Source: Holophagaceae bacterium
GTDB taxonomy: Bacteria; Acidobacteriota; Holophagae; Holophagales; Holophagaceae
Reading direction: 5' to 3'
Length of the DNA: 32,498 bases
Assembly: GCA_025363715.1 (NCBI GenBank)
Contig: JANYLR010000053.1
Location: 1 to 32,498 of the forward strand
Shown one piece after another: positions 1 through 8,587 of the stretch. The translations under genes and the position numbers were made by a program. The notes under the pieces are model-generated. The model saw nothing but the letters and a program-made list of their open reading frames with translations, was not told where the DNA came from and did not search any database. Within the stretch, counting starts at the first letter, position 1. Each line of letters begins with the position of its first letter.

Positions 1-133
1 ATGAACCCAACATAAGCAGTGCCAAAGGCCCGTCAATACGCAATAATCGTGCTATTTACATGCCAACGTTATCAAAATTGAATCTGACCCCAACCCGCCC
101 CACCACTCACTCTATCGCGAATTCGCGTATGAA
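1..133. other. Foreign, AT-richer sequence replacing the end of the first kinase gene
   Basis: Up to about base 133 this stretch has no counterpart in the neighbouring paralogous kinase gene, although the two genes are closely similar from about base 134 onward. It is visibly richer in A and T than the rest of the window, holds a perfect 12-bp palindrome CGCGAATTCGCG at 116-127, and on the minus strand reads GGGGTCAGATTCAATTTTG near 75-95. From memory, GGGGTCAGATTC-type motifs recur beside small transposase genes in many genomes, so an insertion-sequence end or REP-like element is possible. No transposase is visible here; the window edge cuts the region off. Confidence 0.45.
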
Positions 134-2234
134 CCTCGGTCAGGTTGAGGCTGCAGAAGGTGCAGGCCGCATTGTAGAGAATCGAGGATTCGTTCGGCCG
201 GAGGGTGATGGCCATGGTGGCCTCCCGCTTGGCATCCTCGGTGCGCCCGATCTCGGCGTAATCGCTGGCGATGAGGCTCCGGGCCCGGGCGTCTTCGGGG
301 ACTTCCCGGATATGCGCCTCCAGCGCCTGGATGGCCCGCTGCTGGATGTTGCTCTTCGCCTCCTTTTTGGAGAGGGCGCCGAGGGAATTCAGGATGGGAA
401 CGTAGACGTTGTAGTCGGTACCACTGGCTTCGATGGCCTCCTCCGCGAGGCTGGCGACCTCCTGGTACTGCCCGTTGGCGAACAGGCAGCGCAAAAGGAG
501 GTAGAAGGCCCCTTCGCAGTCGCGCTTCCGGGTGATCACCGAGCGCAGGATGCGGGCCGCGTCCTGGTACTCGCCGCGGGAATAGAGAATCCAGGCCTGG
601 GCAACCATGACCTCGGGCACATCCGGACGAAGCGCCACCGCCTTTTCCGAGGCCGCCCGGGCACGGTCGATCCAGGACGGCTCCCGGTCGTAGTGACAGA
701 AGAAGTAGGCGCAAGCATTGGCGATCGCGGCATGGGCCAGGGCGAAATCCGGATCCTGCGCCACCGCGTCATTGAACATCTGGAGCGCGAACTCAAGGTC
801 CTGCCGGGTCAGCCTGCGGGCATAGCTCCGGCCGCGCAGGTAGTGGTCGTAGGCCTGAAGGCTCTCCGTCGGTTTGGCAGCCAGAGCCTCCTTTTCCTGT
901 GGCGTGAGCTTGATACGGAGCGCCTCGGCGATCTTCCGGGCGATCTCGTCCTGCACCTCGAAGACATCCTGCATCTCCCGGTCGAAGCGCTCTGACCAGA
1001 GCGGAAAGTCGGTCTGGGTGTCCACGAGCTGGGCCGTAATGCGTAGCCGATTGCCGGACCGGCGGATGCTCCCCGTCAGGACGACGGAGGCCCGCAGCTG
1101 CTGGCCGATCTGGGCGGGCGTCACGGGCTTGTCCCGATAGGCGAGCACCGTCGGCCGCGAATAGACATGCATGCCCTGGATCTTGGAAAGCTCGGTGATG
1201 ATGTCTTCCGTGACGCCATCGCGGAAGTACTCGTCCTCCTTCACTCCGGAGAGGTTCTCGAAGTAGAGGACGGCGACTGAGCGGTCGGCAGGCTGCTCGG
1301 GCCTGCCTTTCGAGTCGGATAACTCGGCCTGACGCCGCTGGCCCGAATCGAAGTCCCGCTTCAGTCGCAGCAGGTCGGTCTTCAGCTCGGTGGCGGTCTG
1401 GCAGCGGAGATTGCGGTCTTTCTCGAGCGCCTTCTCGAGGAGCCGACCCAAGGCCACCGGCATGGCCGGGTTGACCTCGGCCAGGGGCGGCGGATCGCGG
1501 TTGAGGATGGCGTCGAAGACCACCGCCTGGGTGTCACCCTGGAAGGGCAGCAGGCCGGTCGCCATCTGGTAGAGCACCGAGCCCAGGGAGAACAGGTCCG
1601 TGCGGGCATCCGTGGGGAGCCCGCGGGCCTGTTCCGGCGACATGTAGTGTACGGTTCCCAGCACCATGCCCGCGACGGTGAGATCCCGGCGATCCAGGGA
1701 CGTCTCCAGGCGGGAGTCGAGCGCGGCCGCGTCCGAGTAGCTTGTCAAGGCTCCGATCTTCGCCAGTCCGAAATCGAGGATCTTGATTTGTCCCCGCTCG
1801 TTGACGAGCAGGTTCACCGGCTTCAAATCGCGATGGACGATGCCCTTGGCATGGGCCGATTCGAGGGCATCGGCGATCTGGATGCCCAGGTCGAGGATCT
1901 CGGCGAGGTCGAGGGGCTGGCGGCCAATCCGCTTGGCGAGGGTCTGGCCTTCGATGAGCTCCATGACGATGAAGTGCTGGCCTTCGTGCTGCTCGATCGA
2001 GTGCACCGTGCAGATCCCAGGATGGTTCAGGGTCGAAGCCGCCCGCGCCTCCCGCTGGAAGCGTTCCAGGATCGATGGCTCCCGCTGCATCTCCTCGGAG
2101 AGGACCTTCACGGCCACATGGCGCCCGAGTTGGATGTCCTCCGCCTCATAGACGACGCCCATGCCCCCGGACCCCAGCAGCCGGGTGATCCGGTAGTGCG
2201 AGATGGTCGAACCGAGCAGGGTTTCCGTTGGCAT
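72..2234 (-). CDS. Ser/Thr protein kinase with TolB-like and TPR regions, C-terminally truncated paralogue
   Basis: This 720-residue protein starts with a Hanks-type kinase domain (about residues 14-295). It has a glycine loop GSGGMGVVYE, AVK with Lys43, the catalytic HRDLKPVN loop (Asp136), DFG at 154-156 and GTVHYMSPEQ in the activation segment, so it should be an active cytoplasmic kinase. Residues about 318-440 resemble the TolB/CyaB-like region often joined to such kinases, and about 460-700 look like TPR repeats that bind partner proteins. No membrane segment is seen. The ATG lies one base after the stop of the upstream paralogue (2236), so the two are probably translationally coupled. 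Compared with that paralogue, the last ~45 residues are missing and replaced by an unrelated tail of about 19 residues reading into foreign DNA. Substrate unknown. Confidence 0.9.
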   Translation of the reverse strand: MPTETLLGSTISHYRITRLLGSGGMGVVYEAEDIQLGRHVAVKVLSEEMQREPSILERFQREARAASTLNHPGICTVHSIEQHEGQHFIVMELIEGQTLAKRIGRQPLDLAEILDLGIQIADALESAHAKGIVHRDLKPVNLLVNERGQIKILDFGLAKIGALTSYSDAAALDSRLETSLDRRDLTVAGMVLGTVHYMSPEQARGLPTDARTDLFSLGSVLYQMATGLLPFQGDTQAVVFDAILNRDPPPLAEVNPAMPVALGRLLEKALEKDRNLRCQTATELKTDLLRLKRDFDSGQRRQAELSDSKGRPEQPADRSVAVLYFENLSGVKEDEYFRDGVTEDIITELSKIQGMHVYSRPTVLAYRDKPVTPAQIGQQLRASVVLTGSIRRSGNRLRITAQLVDTQTDFPLWSERFDREMQDVFEVQDEIARKIAEALRIKLTPQEKEALAAKPTESLQAYDHYLRGRSYARRLTRQDLEFALQMFNDAVAQDPDFALAHAAIANACAYFFCHYDREPSWIDRARAASEKAVALRPDVPEVMVAQAWILYSRGEYQDAARILRSVITRKRDCEGAFYLLLRCLFANGQYQEVASLAEEAIEASGTDYNVYVPILNSLGALSKKEAKSNIQQRAIQALEAHIREVPEDARARSLIASDYAEIGRTEDAKREATMAITLRPNESSILYNAACTFCSLNLTEVHTRIRDRVSGGAGWGQIQF

Positions 2235-2235
2235 G

Positions 2236-4476
2236 TCAGCTCACCACGGCTTTCTTCGGGAATAGTTTCTCGAACTCGGGTTCATCGTAGAGGATGGCCA
2301 GGTCGGGGTCGCGCCAGACCCAGTCGGAATCCCGGTAGCCCACCCGCCAGGCCTTGGCGAGCGCATCAAGGGCCTCGGCCTTCAGGTTCATGAGGCAGAA
2401 CGTGCAGGCGGCGTTATAGAGGATCAGGGGTTCGTTCGGACGGAGCGTCATGGCCATCGCCGCCTCCCGTTTGGCGTCTTCGATGCGCCCTGTCTCGGCG
2501 TAGTAGGAAGCGAGCAGGCTCCGTGCCCGGGCATCTTCGGGCACCTCGCGCAGGTGGGCCTCGAAGGCCTGGATCGCCCGGATCAACAGGTTGCTCTGGG
2601 CCTCTTTTTTCGCCAGGGCGCCCAGGGCATTCAGGATGGGCGCGTAGACGTTGTAGTCGGCGCCACTGGCCTCGATGGCCTCCTCGGCGAGGCCGGCGAC
2701 CTCCTGGTACTGGCCGGAGGCGAACAGGCAGCGCAGCAGGAGGTAGAAAGCCCCTTCGCAGTCGCGTTTCCGGGTGACCACGGACCGGAGGATCTGGGCC
2801 GCGTCGAGGTTCTCGCCCCGGGAATAGAGGATCCAGGCCTGGGCCACCATGACCTCGGGCAGATCGGGCCGGAGCGCCACCGCCCGTTCCGAAGCCGCCC
2901 GGGCGCGTTCGATCCAGCTCGGCTCGCGTTCGTACAGCCAGTAGCACTGGGCGCAGACATTGGCGATGGCCGCGTGGGCCAGAGCGAAATTGGAATCCTG
3001 CTTCACCGAGTCGTGGAACATCTGGAGGGCGAATTCCAGATCCTGGCGGGTCAGCCGCCGGGCGTAGCTACGGCCCCGCAGGTAGTGGTCGTAGGCCTGC
3101 AGGTTCTCGGTGGGCTTGGCCGCGAGGGCCTCCTTCTCCTGGGGCGTCAGCTTGATGCGCAGCGCTTCGGCGATCTTCCGGGCGATCTCGTCCTGGACCT
3201 CGAAGACATCCTTCATCTCGCGGTCGTAGCGTTCGGACCAGACCGGATGATCGGTGTGCGTGTCGACCAACTGGGCATTGATCCGCAGGCGTTCGCCGGC
3301 CCGCCGGAGGCTCCCCTCGAGCACGAAGGCCGCGCCGATCTGCTGGCCGATCTGGGCCGTGGTCGCCGGCTTGTCGCGGTAGGCGATCACCGTCGAGCGC
3401 GAGAAGGTCTCCAGTCCCTGGATCTTCGAGAGTTCGGTGATGATGTCCTCGGTGATGCCGTCCCGGAAGTACTCGTCCTCCTTGGCGCCGCTCAGGTTCT
3501 CGAAGTAGAGGACGGCGACCGAACGCTTGGCCGGGCCCGAGGTTCCTCCCTTCGAGTCGGACAGCTCGACCGCGCGACGCTGCCCCGAGTCGAGATCACG
3601 CTTCAGACGGAGCAGGTCGGTCTTGAGGTCGGTGGCGGTCTGGTAGCGGAGGTTGCGGTCCTTCTCGAGGGCCTTGCCGATGAACTGCCCCAGTGCCGGC
3701 GGCACCGCCGGGTTGACCTCGGCCACCGGGAGCGGATCGCGGTTGAGGATGGCGTCGAAGACCACGGCCTGGGTGTCGCCCTGGAAAGGCAGCTCGCCGG
3801 TGACCATCTGGTAGAGGACGGCGCCCAGGGAGAAGAGGTCGGTGCGCGCGTCGGTCAGCTGGCCGCGGGCCTGCTCGGGCGACATGTAGTGCACGGTCCC
3901 GAGCACCATCCCGGCCACCGTGAGGTCGCGCTTGTCCAGGGAGGTCGCCAGGTTGGAATCCTGTGCCGCCTCGCTGGAGTAGCTCGTCAGGGCACCGATC
4001 TTGGCCAGCCCGAAGTCGAGGATCTTGATCTGGCCCCGGGCATTCACGATCAGGTTCACCGGCTTCAGGTCGCGATGGACAATGCCCTTCGCATGGGCCG
4101 ACTCGAGGGCGTCGGCGATCTGGATGCCCAGGTCGAGGATCTCGGCGAGGTCCAGGGGCTGGTGGCCAATCCGCTTCGCCAGAGTCTGCCCTTCGAGTAG
4201 CTCCATGACGATGAAGTGCTGTCCTTCGTGCTGCTCGATGGCGTGCACGGTGCAGATGCCCGGATGGTTCAGGGCCGAGGCCGCCCGGGCCTCGCGCTGG
4301 AAGCGCTCGAGGATCGACGGGTCGCGCTGCATTTCCTCGGAGAGGACCTTGATGGCCACGAGCCGCCCGAGTCCGGTGTCCTCGGCCTCGTAGACGATAC
4401 CCATGCCGCCGGTCCCGATGGGCCGTGTGATGTGATAGTGCGAAACGGTTTTCCCGACCAGTGCGTCCGTCGCCAT
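2236..4476 (-). CDS. Ser/Thr protein kinase with TolB-like and TPR regions, full-length copy
   Basis: This 746-residue kinase is a close paralogue of the gene downstream and appears intact. The kinase domain (about 14-295) shows GTGGMGIVYE, AIK with Lys43, HRDLKPVN and DFGLAK, and GTVHYMSPEQ. The TolB-like region and TPR repeats follow, ending with the segment (around WRVGYRDSDWVWRDPDLA) that the neighbour lacks. It has no transmembrane helix, unlike the third kinase in the window. The open frame continues upstream into the MFS gene, but the ATG at 4476 is chosen because it aligns with the paralogue's start and has GAGGT about 8 bases upstream. It is probably the first gene of a two-kinase operon; the signal sensed and the targets are not evident. 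Confidence 0.92.
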   Translation of the reverse strand: MATDALVGKTVSHYHITRPIGTGGMGIVYEAEDTGLGRLVAIKVLSEEMQRDPSILERFQREARAASALNHPGICTVHAIEQHEGQHFIVMELLEGQTLAKRIGHQPLDLAEILDLGIQIADALESAHAKGIVHRDLKPVNLIVNARGQIKILDFGLAKIGALTSYSSEAAQDSNLATSLDKRDLTVAGMVLGTVHYMSPEQARGQLTDARTDLFSLGAVLYQMVTGELPFQGDTQAVVFDAILNRDPLPVAEVNPAVPPALGQFIGKALEKDRNLRYQTATDLKTDLLRLKRDLDSGQRRAVELSDSKGGTSGPAKRSVAVLYFENLSGAKEDEYFRDGITEDIITELSKIQGLETFSRSTVIAYRDKPATTAQIGQQIGAAFVLEGSLRRAGERLRINAQLVDTHTDHPVWSERYDREMKDVFEVQDEIARKIAEALRIKLTPQEKEALAAKPTENLQAYDHYLRGRSYARRLTRQDLEFALQMFHDSVKQDSNFALAHAAIANVCAQCYWLYEREPSWIERARAASERAVALRPDLPEVMVAQAWILYSRGENLDAAQILRSVVTRKRDCEGAFYLLLRCLFASGQYQEVAGLAEEAIEASGADYNVYAPILNALGALAKKEAQSNLLIRAIQAFEAHLREVPEDARARSLLASYYAETGRIEDAKREAAMAMTLRPNEPLILYNAACTFCLMNLKAEALDALAKAWRVGYRDSDWVWRDPDLAILYDEPEFEKLFPKKAVVS

Positions 4477-4512
4477 CCTGGTTACCTCATACTTTGCAGT
4501 GATACCTGTCTC

Positions 4513-4541
4513 TACATACGCCTTGCCCAAGCGCCGGTCAA
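4513..4541 (-). promoter_or_regulatory. Candidate sigma-70-type promoter for the kinase pair
   Basis: On the minus strand TTGACC (plus 4536-4541) and TATGTA (plus 4513-4518) are separated by exactly 17 bases, in the short gap upstream of the kinase ATG at 4476. The -35 is 5/6 to consensus and the -10 only 3/6, so this is a plausible but weak assignment. Confidence 0.4.
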
Positions 4542-4583
4542 GGCAAGGCTTAAGCAAGGCCAGCCGCCATGATTCACGACCCG

Positions 4584-5768
4584 TCAATCGCGTGCGGTGG
4601 CCACCGGGTCTGGCGTGCGGAACCGTGCCAGCAGGAGCCCCGCGCCCCCCGCGATGAAAAAGGTGGCGAACCACACGATCCTGGGCCCGGCCTTGGCATA
4701 GGTGAGGACCCCCAGCCAGGGCCCCAGGGCCAGGGCGGCGGCGAAGCAGAGGGAGAGCAGGCCCATGTATTCGCCCCGGCGGTCCGGCGGCGCCAGGGTG
4801 GCTACCGCATCGCTGATGGCCGGGAAGAGGATCATCTCGCCGAAGGTCCAGATCACGGTAGTGAAGATCAACGACCAATAGCCCGTGGCCCAGGCCGTCA
4901 ACCCGAAGCCGAAGGCCAGGCAGATGGAGCCCAGCAGCAGCTGCTGGCCATGGCGCCAGTGGCCCATGGCCAGATTCAGGGGTACTTCGAGGACCGCGAT
5001 CAGCAGCGTGTTCACCGTGAACAGGAGGCCGAAGAAGCCGCTGCCCAGCCCCAGGTCGCGCACCACCCAGAGGGGCAGGGTGCCTTCGATCTGGAAGAAC
5101 ACCATGAGGGCCGGAAGAAAGGGCAGCAGCAGGAACAGCAGGTGCCGATTCGTCCAGGGGCTGGCTCCGGGCACGTGCCCATGCGGCAGGCTGGGCGTGG
5201 GAGGCGCCTTCAACATGAGGCTCAGCATGGCGGCCCCGGCCAGGGTGCTGAGGCCATCGGTCCAGAAGACCCAGCGGTAGCTGTGGTGGGCGATGAACCC
5301 GCCCATCGCGGGGCCCACGGCCATGCCCAGGTTTATCGAGAGGCGGTGGAGGGCGAAGACGGCCTTGCGCTTCTCGGGTGACGCCAGGCCCGTGAGCAGG
5401 GCCATGGCGCTGGGCCAGAAGGCCTGGGTGAGGCCGGCCCACAGGAAGATTAGGGCGAAGAGCAGGGGCTTGGTGGTGGCGTAGGGCAGCACAAGCAGCA
5501 GGACGCCCGAGGTCCAGAGACTGGCCTTCAGCACGTGTACGTGGCCCAGCCGATCCGCCAGCCGGCCCGAGAAGGGGCCCGCCGCGAGGGCGCCCGCACC
5601 GTAGATCATCATTCCGTAGCCCGCCTCCTCCGGCGTCCAGCGGCGCCCCTCCGTGAGGTAGAGCACCAGGAAGGGCAGGGCCATGGTGCCCAGGCGGTTT
5701 ACCAGGGTGCTGGCGCAGACCAGCCACACTTCCCGGGGAAGGCCTCCGAGGCCACGCCAGGGGTTCAC
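4584..5768 (-). CDS. MFS-family membrane transporter
   Basis: This is a roughly 394-residue integral membrane protein with about 12 hydrophobic segments and a motif-A-like loop GRLADRLG between the second and third helices, as in major facilitator transporters. MFS proteins move small molecules across the inner membrane, often by proton exchange; the substrate cannot be read from sequence. I chose GTG at 5768 because it forms a GTGA stop/start overlap with the upstream sulfurtransferase gene and gives an N-terminus beginning NPWRGLGGLP just before the first helix. The same frame is open to a TTG at 5825, with GTG codons at 5816 and 5813 behind a GGAG, so a longer form overlapping the upstream gene is possible. 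Coupling suggests co-expression with the sulfurtransferase. Confidence 0.85.
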   Translation of the reverse strand: MNPWRGLGGLPREVWLVCASTLVNRLGTMALPFLVLYLTEGRRWTPEEAGYGMMIYGAGALAAGPFSGRLADRLGHVHVLKASLWTSGVLLLVLPYATTKPLLFALIFLWAGLTQAFWPSAMALLTGLASPEKRKAVFALHRLSINLGMAVGPAMGGFIAHHSYRWVFWTDGLSTLAGAAMLSLMLKAPPTPSLPHGHVPGASPWTNRHLLFLLLPFLPALMVFFQIEGTLPLWVVRDLGLGSGFFGLLFTVNTLLIAVLEVPLNLAMGHWRHGQQLLLGSICLAFGFGLTAWATGYWSLIFTTVIWTFGEMILFPAISDAVATLAPPDRRGEYMGLLSLCFAAALALGPWLGVLTYAKAGPRIVWFATFFIAGGAGLLLARFRTPDPVATARD

Positions 5769-6607
5769 AGACCGGTCTTCGGGGGCAGGCTCAGCTCCCG
5801 CCCGCTCCGGCACCACTCGCTCCAACTCCCCACATAGAGCGCCGCGCCGGTGAGTCCGGCGACTTCCAGGGCCAGCAGGGTGTGGCAGGCGGTGACGCCA
5901 CTGCCGCAGTGGACGGTGAGCCGATCCATCGGCAGATGGCCCAGCAGGGACTGGTACTGCGCTCGCAGAAGCTCCGGCGCCTTGAACCGGCCATCCGGCG
6001 CCAGGTTCTCGTTCCAGGCCAGGTTCATGGAACCCGGGATGTGGCCCGCCACGGGATCGAAAGGTTCCGTATCCCCCCGCCAGCGCTCGGCGGAGCGGAC
6101 ATCCAGCAGCTTGCGCGTGGGATCCTGCCGAAGGGCCTCCACCTCAGCCGCGTCGGCCATGGGGAGACGCCAGTGGTCGGCGGGGTAGGCCGCCTGCGAA
6201 GGCGCCGCGAGGGTCTCGACTGTCAGTGTCAACCCGGCTCCAAGCGCAGCTTGGAGCCCCCCATCAAGCACAAGAACGCGCTCATGCCCCAGGGCCCGCA
6301 GCATCCACCACAGCCGGGCTGCGGCATTGCCTCCGCCCTGGGCGTCGTACACCACCACCTCCGTGTCGGGACGGATGCCCCAGGCGCCTACCTGGGCCCG
6401 GAAGCGCTCCAGGGGCGGCAGCGGGTGGCGGCCGCCCCGGGTGGGGTCATGGCCGGGATCGCAGGCCGTGCTCAGCTGGCGGTTCAAGTCCGCGTGAAGC
6501 GCACCGGGCAGGTGGCCCTCTGCGTAGGCCCTTCCCTCGGGCCGGGCATCCAGCAGCAGGATCGAGTCGAGTCGAGATTCGAGTTCGGGAGCAGTGATGA
6601 GCGTCAT
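5765..6607 (-). CDS. sseA: Two-domain rhodanese, 3-mercaptopyruvate sulfurtransferase type
   Basis: This 280-residue protein has two rhodanese domains: an inactive N-terminal one (about 1-135) and a catalytic C-terminal one. The active loop CGSGVTA holds Cys234 and matches 3-mercaptopyruvate sulfurtransferases rather than the CRKGVTA loop of thiosulfate sulfurtransferases. The predicted reaction moves sulfur from 3-mercaptopyruvate to a thiol or cyanide acceptor. The start at 6607 (MTLITAPELE) is chosen because the open frame further upstream translates only the 7-bp tandem repeat. Its stop overlaps the GTG of the MFS gene. The pairing with a transporter is noted without claiming a pathway. 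Confidence 0.9.
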   Translation of the reverse strand: MTLITAPELESRLDSILLLDARPEGRAYAEGHLPGALHADLNRQLSTACDPGHDPTRGGRHPLPPLERFRAQVGAWGIRPDTEVVVYDAQGGGNAAARLWWMLRALGHERVLVLDGGLQAALGAGLTLTVETLAAPSQAAYPADHWRLPMADAAEVEALRQDPTRKLLDVRSAERWRGDTEPFDPVAGHIPGSMNLAWNENLAPDGRFKAPELLRAQYQSLLGHLPMDRLTVHCGSGVTACHTLLALEVAGLTGAALYVGSWSEWCRSGRELSLPPKTGL

Positions 6608-6641
6608 TCCCCCAGTATGAAGCGACCGGCCCCGGCAGTAC

Positions 6642-6683
6642 CCTGAAGCCTGAAGCCTGAAGCCTGAAGCCTGAAGCCTGGAG
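6642..6683. repeat. 7-bp tandem repeat between divergent sulfurtransferase and thioredoxin genes
   Basis: Five perfect copies of CCTGAAG run from 6642 to 6676, followed by a variant copy CCTGGAG at 6677-6683. The variant copy supplies the GGAG that serves as ribosome binding site for the ATG at 6690. The array occupies the leader of that gene and sits about 35 bp upstream of the sulfurtransferase start. A 7-bp unit is not a multiple of three but is outside coding sequence here, so copy-number change would alter promoter or leader spacing, not reading frame. Confidence 0.9.
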
Positions 6684-6689
6684 CCCCCC

Positions 6690-7244
6690 ATGTCCGATGC
6701 CTATATACCCGAATCCCGCTGGCGCATGGTGGCTGCCGCCGCCCTGGTGGGAGGTGGCCTCCTGCTGGCGGGGGTGGCCATGTTCCGGGGCTTCTTCGGC
6801 GGGGCCTCCGAAGGAGCCTCCAGCGGCACGGATGTGAGCCGGGTGGCCTTCCGGGATGTCAACGGGAACCGCCAAACCCTGGCGGACTTCAAGGGCAAGG
6901 TGGTCCTCGTGGACGTGTGGGCCACCTGGTGCCCGCCCTGCCGGAAGTCGCTGCCGGAGGTGGCGGAACTGCAAAAGAAGGGTGGGGAGAGCTTTGTGGT
7001 GCTGCCCATTTCCGTGGACCAGGGGGGCTGGAGCGATGTGAAACCCTTCCTGGCTCAGAACCCCCAGTTGGGTCTCACCGCCTACCTGCCAGATGGAGCC
7101 AAGGCCCTGGAGGCCTTCGGCGAAATCCGGGGCATCCCAACCACCCTCATCATCGATCGGCAGGGCAAGCTGGTGAAGCGCTGGTCGGGCTTCGGCGAAG
7201 GCATGGCCAAGCGCGCCCTGGACGAGGCCCTGAAGGACCGGTGA
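6690..7244 (+). CDS. Membrane-anchored TlpA-like thiol-disulfide oxidoreductase
   Basis: This 184-residue protein has an N-terminal hydrophobic anchor (about residues 13-34), then a thioredoxin fold with the redox motif WCPPC (Cys81 and Cys84) and the cis-proline segment GIPTT. TlpA/ResA-like proteins face the periplasm and reduce disulfides in client proteins, for example during cytochrome c or copper-site maturation. No cytochrome gene lies nearby to point to a client. The start is supported by GGAG six bases upstream, formed by the last copy of the 7-bp repeat. It is divergent from the sulfurtransferase gene, and a lipoprotein gene follows 146 bases downstream. Confidence 0.88.
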   Translation: MSDAYIPESRWRMVAAAALVGGGLLLAGVAMFRGFFGGASEGASSGTDVSRVAFRDVNGNRQTLADFKGKVVLVDVWATWCPPCRKSLPEVAELQKKGGESFVVLPISVDQGGWSDVKPFLAQNPQLGLTAYLPDGAKALEAFGEIRGIPTTLIIDRQGKLVKRWSGFGEGMAKRALDEALKDR

Positions 7245-7390
7245 GGTCGGTACCACCGGCACCCTGGGGCGGTCCCTTCAGCCGGAAAGCCAGGATGGGG
7301 CGGGAGCCCGGATGGTCGTCTTAGGGGTCGAATCCACACGCTGGAATCAACTTCCCGGTCCAGCTTTCCGATGATGACTGAGGGGGAGCC

Positions 7391-7897
7391 ATGTCCCGCG
7401 TCTGGTTGGTACTGGTGATGCTGCTCGGCCTGGCCGGGTGCCGGGAGGATCCGCGCCGGGTAGAGAACGAGAACCTGGGGTTTGCGGCCACCTTCCCGGG
7501 TCCGCCAAAGCTGCACCGGCACACGGACCCAGGGCCCTTCGGCGAGGTGGAGTGGTTCGACCTGGCCATGAGTCCCGCCGGACGGCTGGATGAGACCTTC
7601 AGCGTCGCGGTGGGAAACCTGCCCCCGGGCGACCGGGGTGGGACTACCCCCCGCGAGATCCTCACCACGTTCCAGAATTTCATCGGGTACCGGTTCGGAG
7701 CTGTGCGGCGCTCGGAGCTGTCCGCCGAGAAGGGACCCGGTTTCCGTTACAAAGTGAAAAGTCCCAATGGCGGAATCGTCGAGGGCATCGTGGTGGTGCG
7801 GCGGGGCCGTCTGCACCATGCCCAGGCCATCGTCCGCAAGGATGGCGACCCCCGGACCGCGGCCTTCCTGGATGATTTCGAAGTCCGGACCCGCTAG
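7391..7897 (+). CDS. Predicted lipoprotein of unknown function
   Basis: This 168-residue protein starts with a lipoprotein signal: a short hydrophobic stretch ending in LGLAGC, with Cys17 as the lipidation site. A strong ribosome binding site, GGGGGAG, sits four bases before the ATG. The mature part has alternating short strands (for example GPGFRYKVKS and GIVEGIVVVRRGRLHHAQAIV) and ends AFLDDFEV, which resembles small periplasmic domains checking for a significant fit between strands. I do not recognise the family. It follows the thioredoxin gene on the same strand after a 146-base gap that contains only a weak hairpin (CCGGTG/CACCGG around 7238-7260). Confidence 0.75.
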   Translation: MSRVWLVLVMLLGLAGCREDPRRVENENLGFAATFPGPPKLHRHTDPGPFGEVEWFDLAMSPAGRLDETFSVAVGNLPPGDRGGTTPREILTTFQNFIGYRFGAVRRSELSAEKGPGFRYKVKSPNGGIVEGIVVVRRGRLHHAQAIVRKDGDPRTAAFLDDFEVRTR

Positions 7898-7910
7898 GCC
7901 AACGCCCCGG

Positions 7911-8564
7911 TCAAGGGACGGAACCCAGGGCGGCCTCGACGGCCGCGACCAGGTGGTCGGCCTCTATATCCGGAGGAAGGCTCCGGTGGTCCCCGGGCAC
8001 GGCCTCGCCGATGCCCACGAAGGCCAGGCCCGCGGCCTGGGCCGCGGCTAGATCGTGGGGCCTATCCCCCACGTACAGGTGCGGGCCTGGGCCCTCCCGC
8101 AGGGCCCGCCTCAGCAGATCCGCCCGGTCGTGGCGGGGCAGGGAGCCCAGCCGGGGGATGGCTGGATCAATGCCCAGGACCTCGGTCTTGAACGCCAGCA
8201 GCCCCGGGGCGTTGCCAGACACGATCCACACCTGGCGGGTGGCGGCCAACCGGTGCAAGCCCTCCAGGACGCCCGGGTAGCTCACGGCCGCCTGGGCGCC
8301 GGGGGTGAAGACCTCCCGGAACCGGGCCACGCAGGCGGTTTCGTAGGCCGAGTAGCCGGCTTCGTCCAGCCCCCGTCCGAAGCGCATCTGATGCAGTTCA
8401 TCCACGATCTCCCAGTCCGTGGAACCCGTGCAGAGCCGCAGTTCCGCCAGGGTGGGGGTCTGGCCCCAGACCAGGCCCAGGGCCTCCCGCAGCAGCACGA
8501 AGCCAGAGCTGAAATGGCCCAGGGTCCCATCGAGGTCGAAACAGATTGGCAAGGCCCGCTCCAT
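7911..8564 (-). CDS. HAD-superfamily hydrolase, phosphoglycolate-phosphatase-like
   Basis: This 217-residue cytoplasmic phosphatase shows HAD motif I FDLDGT close to the N-terminus, motif II in WIVSGNA, and motif IV in YVGDRPHDLAAA, with a helical cap between I and II. The HAD fold uses the first Asp of motif I to form a phospho-aspartate intermediate; substrates are small phosphoesters such as 2-phosphoglycolate or sugar phosphates, and the exact one is not evident. ATG at 8564 gives MERALPICFDLDGT, the usual distance to motif I. A second ATG in frame at 8618 would add 18 residues and overlap the divergent gene. The ribosome binding site is weak. Confidence 0.85.
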   Translation of the reverse strand: MERALPICFDLDGTLGHFSSGFVLLREALGLVWGQTPTLAELRLCTGSTDWEIVDELHQMRFGRGLDEAGYSAYETACVARFREVFTPGAQAAVSYPGVLEGLHRLAATRQVWIVSGNAPGLLAFKTEVLGIDPAIPRLGSLPRHDRADLLRRALREGPGPHLYVGDRPHDLAAAQAAGLAFVGIGEAVPGDHRSLPPDIEADHLVAAVEAALGSVP

Positions 8565-8587
8565 CAGGTGGCCCAGGATCGCATGGG

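Noticed and set aside
116..127. CGCGAATTCGCG as a functional operator
   Set aside because: It is a simple 12-bp palindrome inside foreign sequence near the window edge; nothing ties it to a regulator.
2236..5727. 1163-codon frame suggesting a fusion of the second kinase with an upstream domain
   Set aside because: The part above 4476 overlaps the MFS gene in another frame on the same strand and translates to low-complexity Pro/Gly/Arg sequence; the paralogue's start aligns with 4476.
6608..6691. N-terminal extension of the sulfurtransferase through the 7-bp repeat
   Set aside because: It would translate repeat-derived residues unlike the family; ATG at 6607 fits the rhodanese fold.
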